Assembly: GCA_030035585.1 (NCBI GenBank)
Contig: CM057461.1
Coordinates: forward strand, 168,403,624-168,467,623
Direction of reading: 5' to 3'
From: Dugong dugon
Lineage: Eukaryota > Chordata > Mammalia > Sirenia > Dugongidae
Length of the DNA: 64,000 nucleotides
Program-made: the position numbers and the translations under genes
Notes under the pieces: generated by a model
Databases searched by the model: none
Seen by the model: the letters and a program-made list of their open reading frames with translations, nothing else
What the model was told of the DNA's origin: nothing
Shown here: positions 22,080 through 32,530 of the stretch, piece by piece
Layout of the letters: every line of letters begins with the position of its first letter
Numbering within the stretch: position 1 is the stretch's first letter

Positions 22080-22410
22080 CCCCTCTCACTCCATTGGATT
22101 ATAAATTCATTGAAGTAAGGACTTTGTTTTACTTATTTTTTATGTGCATCTCACCAGGACCTAACATACCAGTTGCCATAAAGTCACCTCCAACTTATGG
22201 CAACCCCATGTGTGTCAAAGTAGAGCTTTGCTCCATAGGGTTTTCAGTAGCTGATTTTTCAGACGTATATTGCCAGAGCTTTCTTCCATGGCACTTCTGG
22301 GTGGACTCAAACCTCCATCTCATCAGTTAGCAACCAAGCACATTAACTGTTTGCACCACCCACTGACTCTAGGGCCATGTATATAGTAGATGTTAAATAC
22401 ATTGGTACAC
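22080..22410 (+). mobile_element. L2 3' end relic, sense, split by an AfroSINE
   Basis: 'ggattataaattcattgaag', 'aaggactttgttttacttat' on the left and 'tatatagtagatgttaaata' on the right are the L2 3' end. The two parts are separated by the reversed AfroSINE at 22163-22365. Confidence 0.7.
22163..22365 (-). mobile_element. AfroSINE, long-body subtype, antisense
   Basis: 'accagttgccataaagtcac', 'gcaaccccatgtgtgtcaaa', 'ctccatagggttttcagtag', 'agctttcttccatggcac', 'gggtggactcaaacctcca' and 'ttaactgtttgcaccaccca' are the reversed SINE with the (GTGTGT)-containing body. Confidence 0.88.
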
Positions 22411-22587
22411 AAATGAAAACAGATTTATTTTGATACAAGTGTGTTAGGGAAATAATTCGTCCCAAGATTTCTTGACAGTTTGCTTCAGGATACCATTTTC
22501 AATTAGTAATGATTTTTCCATGAAAGTATCTCTTTTCCCTGGAATCATTAGAAGTCCAGACTTCTAAATAGTTGACACTTAAATTGA

Positions 22588-22835
22588 GCACTTGCTATGT
22601 GCCAGGCACTATTTTAGAATTTTAAATGCTTTGCGTGTACTGCCTTAGTTGATGTTCACAGCAACCCTATGAAGGGGTTTACACGTATGGTCTCCATTTC
22701 AGACAAAAGGACATGGGCATAGAGAGATTAAGTAAAATTGCCCAAGTTCAAAACCCAGTAAGTGCCAGAGCTGAGATTTGAACCCAGCCCTTCTGGCTGC
22801 AAACCTGTGTGTTTTAGCCATTGTGGCTAAGGTTA
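22588..22835 (-). mobile_element. MIR SINE relic, antisense
   Basis: 'gagcacttgctatgtgccag', 'gcactattttagaatttt', 'agcaaccctatgaagggg', 'ttgcccaagttcaaaaccca', 'gtgccagagctgagatttg' and 'ttttagccattgtg': a well preserved reversed MIR. Confidence 0.9.
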
Positions 22836-22869
22836 TCCAACTCAGAGTCTGATCCATACTCACGATTAT

Positions 22870-22985
22870 CATATTCCCTTGTAATATGTGCTCACCTGCT
22901 CGTCTTCCTCACTAAACTGTAAGTGCCATTGAGGACAGGCACTGTATCTTACTCATCTTTGTATATGACACAGAACATTACCAAC
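22870..22985 (+). mobile_element. L2 3' end relic, sense
   Basis: 'ctaaactgtaagtgccattg', 'aggacaggcactgtatctta' and 'tgacacagaacatta' give the L2 3' end pattern. Confidence 0.6.
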
Positions 22986-24237
22986 CTACAGGTTAGGTAA
23001 TGCCTTCCAGCTGTCTCCGTAATGCTGTCATAAAATCAATTCTTTTCTTGTTCCCTTGGGCTCTTTGTTTGAAATATGAACAGTTTAATGCGTAATTGCT
23101 AGATGAACATTAAGCAATATACTTTGTCTACCAAAAAGAGAATCCTGTTTTGTTAGAACACTCCTGAGAGTTGAAAAAGTGGTGTCTGCAAATTGATGCT
23201 TTGGTTTTTAAGATTAAGAATAACATCGACCCAGAAAAAAAAAGATTACAGTAAATTTCCTGGCGAAGAGGTGGCGTGAGCCCTTCCAGGGAGAGGGAGA
23301 CTGCCTTTCTCAAGACTGACGAGGGACACCTGCTCATGCTGTATTTGAGTTCCAGACCAGTACTGCTTTAACTCACACCGTAAAACCTGCAAAAGCCGGA
23401 ACCTGTGTAAGGCGGAGATCTGTCAGAGAAGGAAAACTCAAATATTTTCCACTAATTGAGAGCGGTAGAAAAGTGGCAAGACTGCAGTCTGTCAAAGGCG
23501 GAAAATTTCGAGACCTGGAGAAACAAGGCAGTCCAGTCAAGTTCCAGCTTCAACAGGATTCATTGTATTACATAAGTTACTTGGGGGATGGGAGGAAGGG
23601 GATCTCTCTGGTTTTAACTTGACTTTGTAATGAGAAGCAACATACTAGAGCTGATTTCAGGTAGAGGGAGCAACTTTAGAAGGAGCAAACAGTTTATGCT
23701 TGCTTCCCAAGACCCCAAAATAAATGTTTTCTCAAGTGTGTTCCAAGTGTTTCGGTATCGAATACAGTTGTGTTCAGATCAGAAAAACACACCATAAGAA
23801 CATACTTCTGCTTTAGCATTTCTGTTTTGTTTTGTTGGTTTCCATGTCCTTGTCTACAAATACTTCTGTCCATCCTCCAGAAGACTCCAGTCATAAGTGT
23901 GCTGCTAACTTTGAAGCTTGCAGCATGCATTCCATCTACTGCGTTATATTATCCCCCAAAGCATTTTGTCTGGGCGTCCTCTGTACTTACTGTCATTTAC
24001 CTCACTGTTTAAAGGCTCTCTCTTCTCAGATTTCTCCTGTTATCTTCTCCAGTTAACTTCTGTCTTGCTCACTGCAACTGAATCTTCCTTTGCCAGCCTC
24101 GCATTATTTTATGGCACTTGCTAAGCAGATGACAGTGACATTTCAGGTCTGCAAAAATTCCCAGCAATGCCATGGTACCACTCTTTGTCTAAAGCTAATG
24201 TAGATATTAATTAAAAGAGTTAAATGAAAACATGCAC
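22986..24237. other. No gene; one unclassified element-like segment
   Basis: The part at about 23357-23540 has the feel of a DNA-transposon relic: 'ccgtaaaacctgcaaaagcc', 'ggaacctgtgtaaggcggag', and a near-repeat of 'ctgtcaNagNcggaaaa' at 23430-23445 and 23491-23508. I cannot name it and could not find matching ends. The rest looks unique. Confidence 0.4.
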
Positions 24238-24345
24238 AATCAGATCATTAGGTATATACATGTGTGAATATATGCATGTGTGTATAGATCATTAGATATA
24301 TACATGTGTGGGTATTAGGTATATATATGTGTGTGGGTGGGTGTT
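24238..24345. repeat. Short tandem duplication with TA/TG-rich unit
   Basis: A unit starting 'agatcattaggtatatacat' at 24241 recurs as 'agatcattagatatatacat' at 24285, a spacing of about 44 bp. Further partial 'ttaggtatatatatgtgtg' copies run to 24340, ending in a GTGGGTGGGTG run. Looks like a small, impure minisatellite grown by slippage. Confidence 0.75.
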
Positions 24346-25219
24346 TGGCCATCTGGGTCTGTAGAAGTTGACAAAAGTCTCCAGGCTGCCTAATTGAGTC
24401 CTTCTCTCTGCCACAAGGCCAGTGTATGAAATGAGATGTTTCATGAAAATATAAGTACACTCCCTGCAGTCATGGTGACCAGTTGAATGTTCAACCAGAG
24501 TTTGAGGTTATTTCAGATACAATTATGTCTTATCTGCAACTCTCCAGACAAGAGCCTGTCCCACTTCATCTAGATACTGCCACTCATGGTCAGACTCTCA
24601 GACATCTTTCTAGTTGTGCAGCATTACTGGGACATCCCTTCTTCACTATGAAGAGCCAGCCACCTTTCAAAGCCAGTGGCTGTGACTATTGCTCTGATTT
24701 TGCAGGCATACACTTAGATTAACTGAAGAACTTGTCTAGATCATAGCTTCTATATCCACATATGACAGAGTTTAATGCTTTTTGAAAATCAGTGAAGTTT
24801 TTTCTACCCCACCGGATTAAACTTTCTCATCGTTCCTCCTAAGATGTTCCCTAAGATGAACATTTCATCCAAGTCTCTTCCCTGTGGAGTCAAGCTGCCT
24901 GTTTGACTGTCCCCTCTGACACTATCTCAATCTTAATGCCGAAGACAAAGTGATGAATTAGCGGCAATTTAATTCTCTGTGAGATTAAGATGTCTCCACT
25001 GTCAACTCAAACTTCCTGAAAATGCAAAAAGCCCTACCATGTAATACCGCCTTAAGATGCCAAACAGCTGAGATCAGGGGGTTAATGCTACTGCCATATC
25101 ATTTTTATGTCACTTAGTTCCTCGGATAAAAGTCCATTTTAATCAAACTTTTCATCATTTCCTCGTAGCCAATATATCCTTGATGCCAGCTAGAATATTT
25201 GATATTAATTATTCAGTCG
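24346..25219. other. Repeat-poor non-coding DNA
   Basis: No gene or named repeat seen. 24900-25219 is AT-rich, without repeat hallmarks and could be conserved non-coding sequence leading into the duplicated block at 25220. Confidence 0.45.
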
Positions 25220-25374
25220 AAAGCCTGCATTATGAGTTTAGTTAGAATATTAGTGATTTAAAACATGTTAAGACCCATTACAATGCTTATGTCCCTAAAG
25301 TCATTTTAACTGAATCTTGATGGAGGACATATATTAAATCCCTAGCATTTTACTTTTTCCCTCATTTTGCATGG
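25220..25374. repeat. Local direct duplication, copy 1 (about 150 bp)
   Basis: This segment, running from 'cattatgagtttagttagaa' to 'ctcattttgcatgg', is repeated at 26993-27149 in the same orientation. By eye the copies are about 90% identical (around a dozen substitutions plus a small indel at 'ccctagc/cccataa'). I do not recognise it as a known repeat family. Confidence 0.85.
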
Positions 25375-26268
25375 AAAGTTTTAAACCACTGTATATTTGT
25401 TTAATAAGTACTCTTTTTAGAGGAAGAGTATGTGCCTGTTATTTCAGGAGGCCATATCTGACATTAACTTGAAACGTTAAGCCTGGTGAGATGACTCCCA
25501 TGTTTGCCCTCCTATACGTATGTAAGGGAGCTTTTGCATTTATTCACCACTTCTTCAACAAAAAGAAAGGAAAAGATGATGATTTTCTGCCTACACAGGT
25601 GCTTAATTTAGAGTGCCGCTCTACCTCTAATTTCTCGCATTATATTCCCTGGTAGTTCTTATGTTTTCCTATTTTGCTGTCACTCCATATCTGCCTCCAA
25701 AAGCTCATTGCAGTGGGAAGTATTGTTGTGACAGTGCTGATCTGTTCTATACCATGCACCACTCTCATCCTGCGCCTCACACCCCTACCCCCTATCTACC
25801 CCTCACCACCCGACCACCACCTCCAACCCCTGCCCCAATCTTCTACTATCTCAAATCATTACTACTCTCCTCTGGCCCAAGTTCCTGGGTTTGCTGTGTA
25901 CAGTTTTTGTCCTGGTGTCAGCTTCTTGCAAGCAGAGCCACTCTGAATAAACCGGGTATGTTAATCCACTATAATACCATTATAGTGTATGTTTTTGAGG
26001 CCTGTGCTTTATGATAATTGAAAATGACATTATATCATGAAAACATTCAGGTATCTTTGATAGAAAGCTAGTGTCTCAGCAAATACATGGATACATATTA
26101 TTTAACAGAAATAAGTAACAGTAACATCACTGGGTTTATTTTCCATTTTTATATACCAAAATCTGCATGCAAATTGTTTCAAAGATGTCATGTTTACTCC
26201 TAAACTAGTCAAATGCATTTAAAAAGAAAATCAAACCAAGAACAACTGAAACAAAGATGGGGGCAGGG
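25375..26268. other. No gene; C-rich stretch
   Basis: A strongly C-rich plus-strand stretch lies at 25755-25842 (ccctaccccc, cacccgaccaccacctcc). The frames over it are compositional artefacts. Otherwise no feature recognised. Confidence 0.5.
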
Positions 26269-26269
26269 A

Positions 26270-26460
26270 GGGCGCTTAAGTGTATTGAGTACCTACTATG
26301 TGCCGTATTTTTTAGAGATATTGTCTCATTTTACCCTCACCATCCAATTAGGTAGTAGTAAACATGATGCTCATTTTATAAAAAAAGAAATTAAAATTCT
26401 CAAAGTGGCAGAATCAGAATGAGAATTCAAACCCATGCTTTTCTGGTTTCCAAAGTATAT
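26270..26460 (-). mobile_element. MIR SINE relic, antisense
   Basis: 'gtattgagtacctactatgt', 'gatattgtctcattttaccc', 'gatgctcattttataaaaa', 'gaattcaaacccatgctttt'. Reversed MIR core and head. Confidence 0.75.
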
Positions 26461-26992
26461 TTTTATTTCACTTTATCACACCACTAAAGTCGAAAGGATG
26501 AGAAGAGTTTGAAATACATCACCTTTTCTTCTTGAGTAGCATAAGCTCATGGGAAAAAAGATATCATAACTTTCCATCGAACGATTCTGACTCATGGTGA
26601 TCCCATGAAGATATCTTAGACCATATTAAAAATATATCTATGTTCATTTAGGACATCTTTTAAGGTTCCTAAGAAAATGGAAAATGTTGAAACCTATAGC
26701 TTATGAACTAGAAATAAAAGTAAAAAATTATAAAATAACTAGAATTAAAAGCAAAGGAATTTATGGGGATAAAAGGGAAAATATTTTTGAAATATGTTGT
26801 TCTTATTTTTATATCACTATGATAAGCTTTCCCTAAGTAAGGACAAGATGGCCGACTTTTTCCATGCAATAATTATTCTGTTCCTAGTGGGAACAGATGT
26901 GAGGATGAGTGGCTACCCCTAGGGCTGTACAGGGCACAACCACTACAACCATATACATGGACCAGGTTCTCAGCCCCCAGATTTCAAAACTC
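26461..26992. other. No gene; possible tiny AfroSINE scrap
   Basis: At 26573-26606, 'ccatcgaacgattctgactcat...ggtgatcccatg' resembles the reversed SINE/RTE 3' end, but it is too short to be sure. Nothing else recognised. Confidence 0.35.
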
Positions 26993-27149
26993 AAAAACCT
27001 TCATTATGAGTTTAGTTGGAATATTAATTATTTAAAACATGTTAAGACCCATTACAATACTGATGTCCTCAAAGTTGTTTTAATTGAATCTTGATGGAGG
27101 ACATATATTAAATCCCATAAAATTTTACTTTTTCCTTCATTTTGCATGG
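26993..27149. repeat. Local direct duplication, copy 2 (about 150 bp)
   Basis: The second copy of the block at 25220-25374, about 1.77 kb downstream, same orientation. Its left flank ('aaaaaccttcattatgag') still matches copy 1 ('aaagcctgcattatgag'), and its right end stops at 'tttgcatgg'. No tail or terminal repeat suggests a transposon. Confidence 0.85.
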
Positions 27150-27169
27150 GTTTTGCAAGCATTTGTAAT

Positions 27170-27560
27170 AGGGCATGGGGAAAGGAGCTAACAATTGCTA
27201 AGTATTTATCATACTCTAATAACTCTGGTGGGTGCTTTAAATATGCTCGTTTATCTCATGTTGTCGTGTGCCATCGAGTCAGAATGACTAATAGTGACCC
27301 TACAGGACAGAGTAGAACTGCCCCATAGGGTTTCCAAGGAGCAGCTGGTAGATTCAAACTGCCAACTTTTTGGTTAGCAGCCTGGGCTCTTAACCACTAG
27401 GGCTCCTTATTTCATGTATCAATCTTGAAATAAATACGATTCCTATTTTTTGGTTGAAGAAACTGAGACTCAGAGATGTGAATTGATATGGCAAAGACAC
27501 AGTAGCAGGATTTGGATTCAGTCCAGTGCCTTCTGCCTCTAAAACCTCTGGGCTTTCCAC
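27170..27560 (-). mobile_element. MIR SINE relic, antisense, split by an AfroSINE
   Basis: Left part: 'gctaacaattgctaagtatt', 'ctggtgggtgctttaaat'. Right part from 27417: 'gattcctattttttggttga', 'gaaactgagactcagagatg', 'agcaggatttggattcagtcc', 'gggctttccacca'. The two parts are one reversed MIR. Confidence 0.75.
27261..27406 (-). mobile_element. AfroSINE inside a MIR, 10-bp target duplication
   Basis: 'ttgtcgtgtgccatcgagtc', 'gtgaccctacaggacagag', 'agaactgccccatagggttt', 'ctttttggttagcagcctgg', 'ccactagggctcc'. It is flanked by TTATCTCATG (27251-27260) and TTATTTCATG (27407-27416), 9 of 10 identical. Confidence 0.93.
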
Positions 27561-27569
27561 CATATCAAG

Positions 27570-28417
27570 TTGTCTTGTGCTAGGCTGACTGTAAACAGGT
27601 AGGAGATAAGCATCAATAACCGTCCTTTACTGAGGCAGCCCTCACTGTGTTGACCCCACCCTAAATCACTCTACTGTGTAACTCTGGGACATCAGACAGA
27701 ACAAACCCCCAATAGACGTTTACAATTACAAAGACAGCAACCATGAACCACAGAGCTCCCCTTAGCCCGTATAAACACCCTCCTCCTTCTAGCTAAAATA
27801 TCTTTTAAACAACGCTCTTTTTTTTATGCCAGCATGTTAAAAAAAAAAATAAATAAATAAATAAAAGGTACCATTTGGTTCCACTTCAGCATTTATAGTA
27901 GTCAGGAAAGTAGTGTTGCTTCTTTCACTGTATAGTTCTGGTGAATCCTTAGGGGACATGGCTGAAAAGTAAATTCCTGATAACTGTGGAGGAATTGCTT
28001 CTCCCAGCTCTGCTGCTTCAAGTCTAGAGAAGAGAACTTTGGCAGTTGATTTGCATGGCAGGCCACTCTAGCCCATCTGTGCCCTGGATCTCATGTGACA
28101 AAGGCCCCATGAACTCAGTCATTGTGCCAGGAAGCACCTTGGTCCCACTCCGTTATTACTGGCAAAGGCAAACATTTGTGGTACAAATATGGGAAGGGTT
28201 GGTACCAAAAAAGCAGCATCCAGAATGTGTTCCTGCTCATATTTCAAGTCTTCAATTTAGCCTACATAGAGGTGGTTGGGACTTGTCCCAGCAGAGGATT
28301 GTCCCACTAGACAAACAGCAGAACTGACCCTGATGGTCGAACACGTAATGGCATGTTAAATGAGTAGGAACCTGGCAGTTCTTATTGGCCCTTCTCCACC
28401 AACAAAAACACTCTGGG
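27570..28417. other. No gene recognised; A-rich microsatellite
   Basis: An A-rich (AAAT)n tract at 27839-27865 is the only clear feature. Open frames at 28046-28327 overlap each other and show no recognisable protein. Confidence 0.5.
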
Positions 28418-28426
28418 GCATCATTA

Positions 28427-28638
28427 AATCAAACCAGTCCCCTTGCTGTTGAGTCAATTTTGACTCATAGTGACGCTATAGGACACAGTAGAACTTCCCC
28501 ATAGGGTTTCCAAGGCTGTAATCTTTACAGAAGCCAACTGCCACATCTTTCTCTTGTGGAGCGGCTGGTGAGTTCAAACTGCCAACCTTTCGATTAACAG
28601 CCAAGCGCTTAACCACTGCACCACCAGGGCTCCTTCGT
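28427..28638 (-). mobile_element. AfroSINE with exact 9-bp target duplication
   Basis: Reversed SINE: 'gctgttgagtcaattttgac', 'gtagaacttccccatagggt', 'ggctgtaatctttacagaag', 'cttgtggagcggctgg', 'ccaacctttcgattaacagc', 'ccactgcaccaccagggctc'. GCATCATTA lies at 28418-28426 and 28639-28647. Confidence 0.95.
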
Positions 28639-28647
28639 GCATCATTA

Positions 28648-29220
28648 GTACCCTTTAAGCTTGATCATTGCTTGAAAGTGAAGACAGGGTGATGACTGCT
28701 CGGATAAGGTTTTTCCCCACTAATTGCTTACATGTAGCAGAAGCAAATGTAGATCCATTTCCAGAAAATGATAGTATCTGACAGCCTGGTTTTTGCAAGG
28801 TACTGGAATAAGCTGTAATTATTGCACCAAAGGTTTAAGATGGAAAATAAGCACTTGGAGCTATTTTGAGAAGGAGTTTGCCACAGTGAAGCTTTTCCCC
28901 TGAAACAGTCTTATAAAATCATGATGGAGTTTGTATCAGTCTTCTTGGTTACTTTCCATTGATATATTTGTGATTTTGACAACTTATGTTAAATGATCTG
29001 GACTGTGCAACAACCCTGTACTAGTTTTTCCAACAACAAAATCAGGTCCATATATAAGACAGAGCTTCTACCCGGTGTTTTATATGAGTAATTTCCGAAT
29101 GTGTTTTGTGTAATGTGGCCAAGATAATGTGATGATGTCTTTCTGTGGGCCAGGTATAGACAAGTCACTTATGTTACCACCTTGTGAACAGCTGGAATTC
29201 CTCAGATTTTCTTTTTACTG
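28648..29220. other. No feature recognised
   Basis: Unique-looking DNA; no gene or named repeat. Confidence 0.5.
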
Positions 29221-29224
29221 CTTG

Positions 29225-29727
29225 CCTTAGTCATCTAGTGCTGCTATAATAGAAATACCGTAAGTGGATGGCTTAACAAAGAGCAATTTATTCTCTCACA
29301 GTCTAGTAGGCTACAAGTCCAAATTCAGGGCATCAGTTCCAGGAGAAGGCTTTCTTCCCTCTGTCGGTTCTGGAGGAAGGTCATTGTGCTTCATCAGTCT
29401 TCCTCTGGTGTGGGTGCATCTCAGCGCAGGAACCTCAGGTCCAAAGGACGCGCTCTGCTCCTGGCACTGCTTTCTTGGTGGTATGAGGTTCCCTGCTCAC
29501 TTCTCTCTTTTATATCTCAAAAGAGATTAGATGAAGACACTATCCAATCTTGTATACCTCATCAGTATAACTGTCACTAATCCATCTTATTAGATCATAG
29601 TGATTGAATTTACAACACATAAGGAGATCACATCAGATTACAAAATGGTACGCAATTATACAGTACTGGGAATCAACCCAGCCGAGTGGACAGATATTTT
29701 GGGGAGATGCAATTCAATCCATGACAC
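29225..29727 (-). mobile_element. MaLR/MLT1-like solo LTR, antisense
   Basis: Reading the plus strand, 'cttagtcatctagtgctgct' then 'gcaatttattctctcacagt' and 'gtctagtaggctacaagtcc' form the reversed 3' end (polyadenylation side) of a MaLR-type LTR. The far end 'tattttggggagatgcaatt' then 'caatccatgaca' is the usual reversed LTR start. The middle ('cgctctgctcctggcactgc') is a form I associate with elephant copies. A relic of an endogenous retroelement with no coding part. Confidence 0.7.
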
Positions 29728-29739
29728 TGCTCTAACATC

Positions 29740-30425
29740 AATTTAATTCTGTTCTGACACCAACTACAATGCAGTTCTTCTTCTGATTCTAACTACCCAG
29801 AATTAGGTCCAAATTTCATACATTAAGGGCACAGACTGCTAAGTCTGCCCAAGATTTCAGCACCATCCACAAGTTCCCAGGCCGCTCAGGCTTCTGACCA
29901 ACTGGCTACAAATTCAGAGGTTTGGTAATTTTCAGGAAAGCACTACACTTACGATTACAGTTTTATTACAGCAAGAAAGATACAAAAGAAGAGATGCATA
30001 GGATGAGGTCTGGGAGGATCCGCAACTTGGAGCTTCTGTTTCCCTGAGGTTGTGTTCCCCTACCAGTGTATCAATGTCTATCACCAACCAGGGAGCTTAC
30101 ATGAGCTTCAATGTCCAGAGGTTTTATGGTGGTTTCACTACATAGGCATGGTTGATTGAAGCACTGACCACGTGATTAAACTCAATCTTCAGCCCCGCTC
30201 CCCTTCTTATAGGTCAAGCTGACATCAAGTGATGAATCTTCTGGTGTGGCCAGGCTCCACCATGAGTCACCTCATTAGCATAAATTGGTAGGTGTTGCCC
30301 AGTGCCATCTATGAGCAACAAAGACACACTAATCATCTAGGAAATTCCAGTGGTGTAGAAATTACCTCTCAGGAACCAGAGATAAAGATCAAATTTGGAG
30401 GGTAAAGTAATAATTCACCCAGCAT
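29740..30425 (-). mobile_element. Unclassified ERV-type LTR relic, probably antisense
   Basis: 'gttttattacagcaagaaag', 'gggaggatccgcaacttgga', 'ccaaccagggagcttacat', 'tagagg'-like and 'cataggcatggttgattgaa', 'gagtcacctcattagcataa', 'aggaaccagagataaagatc' match in order an LTR family I remember as ERVL-like but cannot name. No viral coding sequence is present. Confidence 0.6.
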
Positions 30426-31049
30426 CTGGTCACTGCTTTTATTTTTAATTATTTTTAAAACAAAGAGCGTTCAGAGCTAACAGTGCAACTTTAGTAGCAA
30501 CAGATAAGCTGGGAAAATCATCAACCTTTCCTTATTCCTTCATTCAACAACTGTTTAATGACTACTTACTAAGTCCAAAACATGATAGGCCCTGAGGATA
30601 CAGTGATAAAGCCACACACACGCAGTCCTTGTCCTATGGAGCTTACATTCTCAGAGAAAAGATAGTAGTTATACAATCACAAAGTCAGTGTAAAATTGTA
30701 ACTGTGTCCATTATGACAAAGAAGAGATACATGATTCAAAATATATAATGAGAGAGTGGACCATATCAAGGGAGGTTTTCTTGAGAAAGTGAGATTCAAA
30801 CAGTGATCTGAAGAAGAAGATCTACGTGAAGAAAAGAAATAAGGAACATTCCAGGAAGAGAGAACAACATGTGCAGAGGCCTTGTGGTAGGAGAGAGCAT
30901 GCTGAAGAAAGCGTCTGAATGAAGGCTGTGTGGGTGGAACAGGAGAGGTAGGTAAAGGCAAGACTATGGATGGTCAAGGCATAGATGTTTGTAGTTATCC
31001 AAAGAGTAATTAGAAATTATTGGTGTGTTTTAAGCAGGAAGATGACATG

Positions 31050-32058
31050 GTGGAAATTCCAAAATACTTAATTTTGCTCATGAGGAACCTGTACATAGAC
31101 CAAGAGGCAGTCCTTCGAACAGAACAAGGGGATACTGCGTGGTTTAAAATCAGGAAAGGTGTGTCGGGGTTGTACACTTTCACCATACTTATTCAATCTG
31201 TATGCTGAGCAAATAATCCTAAACTGGACTATATGAAGAACACAGCTGAGGAAGACTCGTTAACAACCTGTGATAAGCAGATGATACAACCTTGCTTACA
31301 GAAAGTGAAGAGGACTTGAAGCACTTACTGATGAAGATCAAAGACTACAGCCTCCAATATGGATTACACCTCAACATAAAGAAAACAAAAATCCTCACAA
31401 ATGGACCAATAAGCAACATCATGATAAATGGAGAAAATATTGAAGTTGTCAAGGATTTCATTTTACTTGGATCCACAATCAATGCCCATGGAAGCAGCAA
31501 TGAAGAAATCAAATGATATATTTCATTGGGCATATCTGCTGCAAGAGACCTCTTTAAAGTATTAAAAAGCAAAGATGTCACTTTGAAGATTAACGTGTGC
31601 CTCACTCAAACCATTGTGTTTTCAGTCGCCTCATATGCATGTGAAAGCTGGTTGTTGAATAAAGAAGACTGAAGAAGAATTGATGCCTTTGAATTATGGT
31701 ATTGGTGAAGAATATTGAATGAATCACAGACTGCCGGAAGAACAAACAAATCTGTCTTGGAAGAAGTACAACCAGACTGCTCCTTAGAAGCAAGGATGGC
31801 GAGACTTCGTCTCACGTACTTTGGACATATTATCAGGAGGGACCAGGGAGGACATCATGCTTGATAAATTAGAGGGTCAACAAAAGAGAGGAAGACCCTC
31901 AACAAGATGGATTGACACAGTGGCTGCAACAACGGGCTCAAGTATAGCAAGGATTGTGAGGATGATGCAGGACCATGCAGTGTTTCATTCTGTTGTACAT
32001 AAGGTCACCATGAGTGAGAACCAACTCGACGGCACCTAGCAACAACAACAACAACAAC
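31050..32058 (+). mobile_element. RTE copy D, 5' truncated, 8-bp target duplication
   Basis: It starts inside the reverse-transcriptase region ('ggaaattccaaaatacttaa') and ends 'actcgacggcacctagcaac' plus (CAA)n to 32058. ATGACATG lies at 31042-31049 and 32059-32066, and the L2 sequence is continuous when the insert is removed. About 1.0 kb of the RTE 3' end. Confidence 0.93.
31053..32039 (+). pseudogene. RTE reverse transcriptase C-terminal half, copy D
   Basis: Broken frames carry the RTE protein in order: MRNLYIDQEAVLRTEQGDTA near 31080-31140, the catalytic-box region at 31265-31290, LHLNIKKTKILTNGP near 31363-31405, ENIEVVKDFILLGSTINAHG near 31432-31490, and the C-terminal tail to about 32030 (IMLDKLEGQQKRGRPSTRWI near 31853-31912). 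The YADD box codes for stop-stop-A-D-D (31271-31285), where other copies have R-Y-A-D-D. The finger and endonuclease parts are absent by truncation. Not functional. Confidence 0.88.
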
Positions 32059-32530
32059 ATGACATGATGAGATTTACGTTTCTAAATTTTTTTTTCTAGC
32101 TTCAGAGTGGAAAATAGATTGGAGGGAGGCTGGAATGGATGCAGAGTTTGAAAGTTCTTGCTATAGTTCAAGCAAGAGATGTCGGTCACTTATATAAGGG
32201 TGGTGACAGTGATAGTAGATATGGAGAAAAATGATGGCAAGAACTGACAGAACTTGAAGATAAGTTGCATACGGGGATGGAAGTAAGTGAAGCCAGGTGT
32301 CAAGAATGAATCCAGGAATGAATCCACTCAAAACAGCATGGATTGAAAGAGAAAATGCTAGAAGAAGTCCTGGTTTGTGGGGGGTGGGGAGGGGGGGGAA
32401 TCATGAGTGTGAGTTGGGACATGATAGATTTGCAGTACCTTTCAGACTTCCAGAAAGAGACTTTAATGAAATGTGCAGTAGAGATGGCTTAATGTGGGTG
32501 GGAATTACAGTAGCTGATCCAGGATATTAG

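Larger units (their letters stand above)
30535..32530 (-). mobile_element. Long L2 relic, antisense, split by RTE copy D
   Basis: It starts at the reversed L2 3' end ('ttccttcattcaacaactgt', 'gccctgaggatacagtgata', 'atggagcttacattctcaga'). It continues through 'acattccaggaagagagaac', 'catgtgcagaggccttgtgg' and 'gtgttttaagcaggaagatg', is interrupted at 31050-32058, and resumes 'atgagatttacgtttctaaa' and 'aaatagattggagggaggct', with later 'gacatgatagatttgcagta'. Together about 1 kb of L2, unusually long for the window. Confidence 0.8.

Noticed and set aside
25755-25842. A proline-rich coding region
   Set aside because: The C-rich composition itself creates the frames; no start, splice or homology support.
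26573-26606. A short AfroSINE or RTE terminus
   Set aside because: Only about 30 matching bases; listed only as a scrap inside an unassigned region.
29225-30425. A provirus with coding genes between two LTRs
   Set aside because: The two LTR-like relics differ from each other, are adjacent and enclose no gag, pol or env sequence.
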